A stretch of 10,224 nt of DNA from JBOGXB01 sp050694215 (lineage in GTDB: Bacteria > Actinomycetota > CADDZG01 > WHSQ01). The stretch is taken from assembly GCA_050694215.1 (NCBI GenBank), contig JBOGXB010000069.1:1-10224 (forward strand), written 5' to 3'. The translations under genes were made by a program, and so were the position numbers. Below are positions 6,440 through 10,224 of the stretch, piece after piece (positions within the stretch are counted from its first letter, which is position 1; each line of letters opens with the position of its first letter). The notes beneath the pieces were generated by a model. That model made no database searches and was not told the DNA's origin. It saw only the letters and a program-made list of their open reading frames with translations.

Positions 6440-7135
6440 TTGGACTCTCATCGCTCTTCGGTTCTCACGGCGCTCTCCGCGTACGATCGCGATCTCCTGC
6501 TGCAGAAGGCGGTCTCCCGATCGCTCGGTCACGGCCAGGTCGTGCTGCTGGCGGGTGACAAGTGCGACCGCGTATATCTCCTCGTTCGGGGATTAATGAA
6601 GCTCGTCAGGCGCGAGTACGGGGGTAAGGAGACGATCCTCGGCCTTGCACTGCCCGGTGACCTCGTGGGGGAAGTGGCGTTCCTTGACGGGGGCGCTCAA
6701 CCGGCCGATGCAATAACGATCACGCCAGCGCGCGTGCTCAGCATCGACCCAGACCTCCTTGCCCAGGTGCTGCTTCACTCGCCCCGCGCGACTGCCGAGC
6801 TCGCCCGCGGTCTGTCTCGACGCTTGCGCTGGACCTGTGAGACCGCGGTCGAGCGATCGTCCGTCGGCATCACGGAGCGTATGGCGGGGAGACTCCTCGA
6901 TCTCGCCGTCCTCCTCGACCGCGCGTACGGGCCGGAGGCGGATCTGGAGCTGCCGTTGGCGCAGGCGGAATTGGGAGAGCTTGCGGGTATCTCTCGTGAG
7001 AGCGCGTGCAAGGCACTCAAGAGGTTCAAAGATCAAGGCGCAATCGATTACGGAAGGAAGAAGTTGCGCATCCTGCGCCCCGACGTTCTCCGGCGGATCA
7101 GGTGCGCAGGGCGCGTCTCAGGACCTTACCTGTGA
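6440..7135 (+). CDS. Crp/Fnr-family transcriptional regulator
   Basis: A 231-aa protein from TTG 6440 (245 aa if GTG 6398 is used). The N-terminal cyclic-nucleotide-binding-type barrel covers about 8-115, with GQVVLLAGDKCDRVYLLVRG (32-51) and LALPGDLVGEVAFLDGG (69-85). A dimer helix follows (116-140), then a winged helix-turn-helix with QAELGELAGISRESACKALKRF (175-196). The recognition helix keeps Arg186-Glu187 and has Lys191 where E. coli CRP has Arg180-Glu181 and Arg185, so a TGTGA-like half-site is plausible. The N-terminal cysteine cluster of Fnr is absent, so an oxygen-sensing [4Fe-4S] form is unlikely; the ligand is unknown. The gene diverges from resA-ccdA, and its last 38 bp overlap the end of the convergent acyl-CoA ligase gene. 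Residues after about 220 are an extra tail. Family firm, target inferred. Confidence 0.92.
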   Translation: MDSHRSSVLTALSAYDRDLLLQKAVSRSLGHGQVVLLAGDKCDRVYLLVRGLMKLVRREYGGKETILGLALPGDLVGEVAFLDGGAQPADAITITPARVLSIDPDLLAQVLLHSPRATAELARGLSRRLRWTCETAVERSSVGITERMAGRLLDLAVLLDRAYGPEADLELPLAQAELGELAGISRESACKALKRFKDQGAIDYGRKKLRILRPDVLRRIRCAGRVSGPYL

Positions 7136-8582
7136 GCAGGTGCGGGAGCGAGTCCACGATCTCAACTGCCTGCGGGCTCTTGAAGCGAGCGAGGCGCGAC
7201 TCGACCTCGGCGATCAGCTCGGGCTCGCTCGCGGTGGCGCCGTCGGCAAGCACGACATAAGCCTTGACCGCCTCACCCGTATATGGATGAGGAACTCCAA
7301 CCACGGCGGCCTCCTTCACCTTGGGACTCTGCAGCAGGGCCTCCTCCACCTCGGAGGGGAACACGTTGAAGCCGGACACGATGACGAGATCACGCTTGCG
7401 GTCGACGAGGTAGAGGTATCCGTCTTCGTCACGCACCGCTACGTCCCCGGTCCTGAACCATCCGTCCACGAAGGCGAGGGCCGTCTCCTCCTCGCGCCCC
7501 CAATAGCCTGCGAACACGTTCGGGCCGCGCACAACGATCTCGCCGGGATCGCCCAGCTCGACGTCCTTTCCTTCGTCGTCGACCAAACGAAGTTCGACAT
7601 CGGGTAGTGGTTTGCCGATCGAGCCGGCTCTCGGCTCGTCCGCCATGCGGTTAGACGTCAGGGTGGGAGCCGTTTCCGTCAGTCCGTATCCCTCGTAGAT
7701 CTTGACGCCGAAGATCTGCTCGAAGGAGCGGAGTGTCTCCTCGCTCAACGGGGCGGCTCCGGAAACGGCCAGGCGCACGCTGGAGAGGTCGTACTGATCC
7801 GCCCCCGGAGTATCGACCCACGCCGAGTACATCGTGGGAGCTCCGAAGAGGATGGTAATGCGATGGTCCTGAATGCTGCGGAGCGCCTGAATCGGTTCGA
7901 ACCTCTCGACGAGGACCCCGGTGGCACCATTCATGATCACCAATCCCAGGGTCACGTTGAGTCCGAAGATGTGGAACAAAGGGAGAATGAGGAAGACGAC
8001 GTCCTTGCGCGTCACGTGCGCATCCGGGATGCTCATCTGCTGCTGGAGGTTTGCGACCAGGTTTCCGTGGGTGAGCATGACGCCCTTCGGCTCACCCGTG
8101 GTACCCGAGGTGTAACCGAGAACGGCCAGATCGTCCTCCGAAACGTCGATATCGGGCGCTTCACCAGACGACTGCGTTAGCTTCGCCCACGCGTCGGTGG
8201 AGATCACCTCGGCGTCACCGGCGTCCCCCACAGCTTGCCCGACAACTTTGGCGAAGGGTGGGGCACACAGCACGACTCGGGGTCCACTGTCCCGGAGGAT
8301 CTTTGCCGTCTCAGCGGCGGTGAGCATCACGTTGAGGGGAACGACCACCGCGCCGGCGCGCAGGCAACCGAAATAGGCAGATGCGAAGTGAGGGACGTTG
8401 TGCATGCCGATCGCGACCCGGTCGCCCGGCTCGACTCCCCGTGCGGCCAATCCCCGAGCTACATCATCCGCGGCGCCGTCGAGCTCGGCATAGGTAAGGG
8501 CCCGGCCCCCCGAGGCGGCCACGAGGGCCGGCTTCCCCGGTACCTCCGAGGCGGTGCGTCGCAAGAGCCCGGCGAGGTTCAT
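7098..8582 (-). CDS. AMP-dependent synthetase/ligase, probable long-chain acyl-CoA ligase
   Basis: ANL-superfamily enzyme that would adenylate a carboxylic acid with ATP and transfer it to CoA. The product is 494 aa, usual for bacterial fatty-acyl-CoA or acyl-CoA ligases of the FadD type. Motifs in order: YTSGTTGEPKGVMLTH (157-172, P-loop-like); LPLFHIFGLN (200-209); GAPTMY (247-252); VSGAAPLS (273-280); YEGYGLTET (296-304); GWFRTGDV (374-381); the hinge region DRKRDLVIVSGFNVFP (394-409); and catalytic Lys486 in LLTGKVLRR. The HIFG segment and overall length resemble FadD-type enzymes, but the acyl substrate cannot be read from the sequence. It stands alone on its strand. A palindrome (8615-8628) lies about 33 bp before the ATG and GAGGAG directly abuts it. 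Its stop lies within the 3' end of the Crp-family gene. Complete. Confidence 0.92.
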   Translation of the reverse strand: MNLAGLLRRTASEVPGKPALVAASGGRALTYAELDGAADDVARGLAARGVEPGDRVAIGMHNVPHFASAYFGCLRAGAVVVPLNVMLTAAETAKILRDSGPRVVLCAPPFAKVVGQAVGDAGDAEVISTDAWAKLTQSSGEAPDIDVSEDDLAVLGYTSGTTGEPKGVMLTHGNLVANLQQQMSIPDAHVTRKDVVFLILPLFHIFGLNVTLGLVIMNGATGVLVERFEPIQALRSIQDHRITILFGAPTMYSAWVDTPGADQYDLSSVRLAVSGAAPLSEETLRSFEQIFGVKIYEGYGLTETAPTLTSNRMADEPRAGSIGKPLPDVELRLVDDEGKDVELGDPGEIVVRGPNVFAGYWGREEETALAFVDGWFRTGDVAVRDEDGYLYLVDRKRDLVIVSGFNVFPSEVEEALLQSPKVKEAAVVGVPHPYTGEAVKAYVVLADGATASEPELIAEVESRLARFKSPQAVEIVDSLPHLLTGKVLRRALRT

Positions 8583-8614
8583 CTCCTCACATTGTGTCTT
8601 CTCATGGCCCCCAC

Positions 8615-8628
8615 TGCAAACTTTTGCA
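8615..8628. repeat. Palindrome TGCAAACTTTTGCA upstream of the acyl-CoA ligase, candidate operator
   Basis: Two perfect 6-bp arms, TGCAAA and TTTGCA, around 2 bp, 33 bp before the ligase ATG and downstream of the minus-strand GATAAT. Size and position suit a dimeric regulator such as a TetR- or GntR-family repressor, but no such gene is in the window. Confidence 0.4.
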
Positions 8629-8810
8629 AGCAGCCGCTAGCAGAAGTTGGCGGGAGTCCACACCTCTTCATTATCAAGATTTTCCAGGAGGAGCCGAATG
8701 TAGGAGTGGAGTCTTGAGCTGCGGGACGCCAGGACCTTCGGCCTCCCAGTAGCCGTTGGAACGAGCCTCCCAGCCCGCCCCATGCCGGCCCGCGCTGCGA
8801 GACTCCGACG

Positions 8811-8842
8811 AGAGTGCCTCCGGTCTCGGCCGGAGGCGCTTT
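8811..8842 (+). terminator. Long hairpin before the TIM-barrel gene
   Basis: GCCTCCGG (8816-8823) pairs perfectly with CCGGAGGC (8830-8837) around a 6-nt loop. With G-T wobbles the stem extends to 13 bp (8811-8823 with 8830-8842), ending in TTT on the plus strand. It looks like a rho-independent terminator with a poor T-tract, yet no plus-strand gene lies before it. It could end an unrecognised transcript, act in the leader of the next gene, or fold from the other strand. Confidence 0.4.
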
Positions 8843-8877
8843 CGCGTTATGCGTCCTCCGTGCGACCATCTAGGCCC

Positions 8878-9732
8878 GTGACGGACAAAGGTCCCTCGAT
8901 CCAATGCTCGACCGGGCCCTTCTGGGCCTTCGAGCTCGAGCGCGCCCTCGACGTGATCGCGGACGCGGGGTTCAAGGAGATCGAGCTGATGGTCACAAGG
9001 GACCCTCGCACCCAGGAGGCAGAGATTCCCCTGCGGCTGGCCGAGGAGAGGGGCCTGCAGATCCGCTCCATCCATGCGCCGTTCCTTGTGATCACGAAGA
9101 CTGTGTGGGGCGTCGATCCCATCCAGAAGGTCAGACGAGGCGCAGAGATGTGCAAGGCGGTGGGGGCCCCCACGTTGATCGTTCATCCCCCCTATCTGTG
9201 GGAAAGGGACTACGCACGCTGGCTTGCCAAAGACGCCGAAGCATTCACTCTGGGTACCGGCATCTCGGTCGCCGTCGAGACCATGTACCCGAAGTGGATC
9301 GCAGGCCGGAAGCTCCGTGCCTACCGGTGGTTGGATGCCGGCGTTCTGTGCGACAACTGCAACCAGGTGGCCCTGGACACCAGCCACCTCACCGTCGCGC
9401 GACAGGACGTCCTCACCGCCCTCGACCGCATGAGACCCAAGCTCGTGCACGTCCATCTCTCCGATAACGCCGGAGACGGCCGCGACGGCCATCTGGAGCT
9501 CGAGCAAGGGGTCCTGCCCCTCGATCGCTTCCTCGCCGAGCTCGTACGAACGAGGTACTCACGGGCCGTCTCGCTCGAGATATCGGTCGTCCGTTACATA
9601 GAACGCAAGAAAGCTCTCGTAGAGATGCTGAGGAAAAACCGCGAATATGTCGAATCCCATCTGGTGGGTAGACCCCGATCCGGGAAGGGGATGCCCCGCT
9701 CTCGACCCGCCCCAATCCCCCCTGCGACATAG
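8878..9732 (+). CDS. Sugar phosphate isomerase/epimerase family protein (xylose isomerase-like TIM barrel)
   Basis: A 284-aa protein of the AP-endonuclease-2/xylose-isomerase-like superfamily, whose members are metal-dependent isomerases, epimerases, dehydratases or endonucleases. Probable metal or catalytic residues lie at barrel-strand ends: His66 (RSIHAPF), His103 (LIVHPPY), Glu134 (VAVETMYP), Asp167 and His170 (LDTSHL), His191/His193 (HVHLSD) and Glu234 (SLEIS). A loop like HLELEQGVLPLDRFL (205-219) precedes the last strands. The N terminus PSIQCSTGPFWAFELERALD fits the first strand of the fold, so GTG 8878 is preferred over ATG 8782, whose 32 extra codons run through the hairpin and look noncoding. 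The ribosome site (TAGG) is weak. The C-terminal 20 residues are rich in Pro and Arg and are probably disordered. Substrate unknown; the neighbours give no pathway hint. Confidence 0.8.
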   Translation: MTDKGPSIQCSTGPFWAFELERALDVIADAGFKEIELMVTRDPRTQEAEIPLRLAEERGLQIRSIHAPFLVITKTVWGVDPIQKVRRGAEMCKAVGAPTLIVHPPYLWERDYARWLAKDAEAFTLGTGISVAVETMYPKWIAGRKLRAYRWLDAGVLCDNCNQVALDTSHLTVARQDVLTALDRMRPKLVHVHLSDNAGDGRDGHLELEQGVLPLDRFLAELVRTRYSRAVSLEISVVRYIERKKALVEMLRKNREYVESHLVGRPRSGKGMPRSRPAPIPPAT

Positions 9733-9760
9733 GGCCAGGGTAGGCTGAGGACGCTGTGAC

Positions 9761-9782
9761 GGCCGGGGATCCAACCCCGGCC
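9761..9782 (+). terminator. Strong hairpin between the TIM-barrel gene and the receiver gene
   Basis: GGCCGGGG (9761-9768) and CCCCGGCC (9775-9782) form a perfect 8-bp G/C stem with a 6-nt loop, followed by ATTTGC. It may terminate the upstream gene. It also lies 9 nt before the ribosome site of the next gene, so it could be a leader structure if a promoter (TAGGCT at 9741-9746) precedes it. Confidence 0.5.
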
Positions 9783-9804
9783 ATTTGCGCTGAGGAGGAC
9801 TACC

Positions 9805-10185
9805 GTGGGCGTAAGGGTGTTCGTGGTCGACGACACCGAACACGTTCGCAACATGCTGGTTGAGATGCTGCAGCTGGATGGGTTCGACGTCGTGGGCCAG
9901 GCGGAATCAGGCCCTCGAGCAATCGACGAGATGTCCGAGAGCAACCCAGACGTCGTGGTCATGGATTACAAGATGCCGGGGATGAACGGCCTCGCGACCG
10001 CCAAGGCGATACGGGCCGCCCGCCCTGAGCAGTCGATAATCCTCTACACGGCCTACCTCGACCCGGTCCTCGAGTCCCTGGCGCGCGAGGCGGGGGTAGC
10101 GATGTGCGTGGGCAAGGTAGCCGGCCTCAGGGACCTCGAGAGGAACATCTCCGAGCTGTGCTGGGACCTCGGACGGGCCGGCTGA
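9805..10185 (+). CDS. CheY-like single-domain response regulator
   Basis: A 126-aa soluble receiver with no output domain. The phosphorylation site is intact: acidic pair Asp9-Asp10 (FVVDDTE), phosphoacceptor Asp54 (VVMDYKMPGMNG), Thr82 (ILYTAY) and Lys104 (CVGKVAG). Such proteins relay phosphate or bind a partner when phosphorylated. GTG 9805 is set by an excellent site, GAGGAGG at 9792-9798, 6 nt upstream. No histidine kinase, phosphotransfer protein or chemotaxis gene is in view; the right edge is 39 bp after the stop, so a partner may lie beyond. It follows the TIM-barrel gene by 72 bp with a hairpin between. It differs from the membrane receiver at 4434-4919 in lacking any anchor, and sequence similarity is limited to the receiver motifs. 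Confidence 0.9.
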   Translation: MGVRVFVVDDTEHVRNMLVEMLQLDGFDVVGQAESGPRAIDEMSESNPDVVVMDYKMPGMNGLATAKAIRAARPEQSIILYTAYLDPVLESLAREAGVAMCVGKVAGLRDLERNISELCWDLGRAG

Positions 10186-10224
10186 CACGCTCTAACGGCC
10201 TCCCCCTAGAGCCGCCCGGGCCGG

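Larger units (their letters stand above)
8583..8877. other. Divergent intergenic region between the acyl-CoA ligase and the TIM-barrel gene
   Basis: 295 bp with no convincing gene. It holds a 14-bp palindrome (8615-8628), a GATAAT -10-like hexamer on the minus strand (8675-8670) with a poor -35, TTGGCG-N16-CATTAT on the plus strand (8647-8674), and a long hairpin (8811-8842). A strong AGGAGGAG at 8686-8693 leads only to ATG-TAG (8698-8703), an immediate stop. I recognised no known RNA family or riboswitch. Confidence 0.5.

Noticed and set aside
6440..7135. Fnr-type oxygen sensor identity for the Crp-family regulator
   Set aside because: No N-terminal cysteine cluster for a [4Fe-4S] centre is present; the scattered cysteines (42, 133, 190) do not fit the pattern.
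8588..8596. CACATTGTG palindrome beside the ligase start codon
   Set aside because: Nine bases with everted half-sites that do not match the Rex or Crp orientation; it overlaps the ribosome site region and is probably chance.
8683..8703. Strong AGGAGGAG ribosome-like site followed by ATG at 8698
   Set aside because: The ATG is followed immediately by TAG, so it opens no reading frame beyond one codon.
8782..8877. N-terminal extension of the TIM-barrel protein from ATG 8782
   Set aside because: The 32 extra residues are Arg/Ser/Pro-rich, run through a strong hairpin and precede the natural first strand of the fold; GTG 8878 fits the family better.

Overview
The window is GC-rich and densely coded. 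Long spurious open frames lie opposite nearly every real gene, and GTG and TTG starts are common. The order rex-hemA-hemC-cobA/hemD on one strand, with a fused uroporphyrinogen-III methyltransferase/synthase, is the arrangement known from Streptomyces. It sits beside a ResA/TlpA-CcdA pair, which in mycobacteria also lies close to the heme genes. I infer an actinomycetote, probably an uncultured lineage; nothing here fixes it more precisely. There are no tRNA or rRNA genes, CRISPR arrays, insertion sequences or phage genes.

Layout. Positions 1-4219 (minus strand) hold a compact operon read right to left: rex (NADH-sensing repressor), hemA (glutamyl-tRNA reductase), hemC (hydroxymethylbilane synthase) and a cobA-hemD fusion that runs off the left edge. 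Junctions are tight: 10 bp between rex and hemA, a 17-bp overlap of hemA and hemC, and a GTGA stop/start overlap of hemC and cobA-hemD. Just upstream of rex is a perfect inverted repeat, TTGTGA-N6-TCACAA, that overlaps a candidate promoter. It fits a Rex operator and implies NADH/NAD+ feedback on heme synthesis.

Positions 4434-6298 (minus strand) hold a ResA/TlpA-like membrane-anchored thioredoxin, a CcdA-type thiol-disulfide transporter, and an unusual small protein: one N-terminal membrane helix joined to a lone phosphoacceptor receiver domain with no output domain. The first two would deliver reductant for cytochrome c maturation outside the membrane. ResB and ResC, their usual partners, are not in the window.

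From 6440 rightward the genes are less connected. A Crp/Fnr-family regulator (plus strand) diverges from the resA-like gene, and its tail overlaps the 3' end of a convergent acyl-CoA ligase by 38 bp. After a 295-bp gap come a xylose-isomerase-like TIM-barrel protein and a CheY-like single-domain response regulator, separated by a strong hairpin.

The left two thirds read as a redox and heme/cytochrome island: heme precursor synthesis, its NADH-responsive repressor, thiol chemistry for cytochrome c, a Crp-type regulator and a membrane receiver. I found no clearly new multi-gene system. The least ordinary items are the membrane-tethered receiver and the promoter/operator layout at rex, whose core also matches the Crp consensus.
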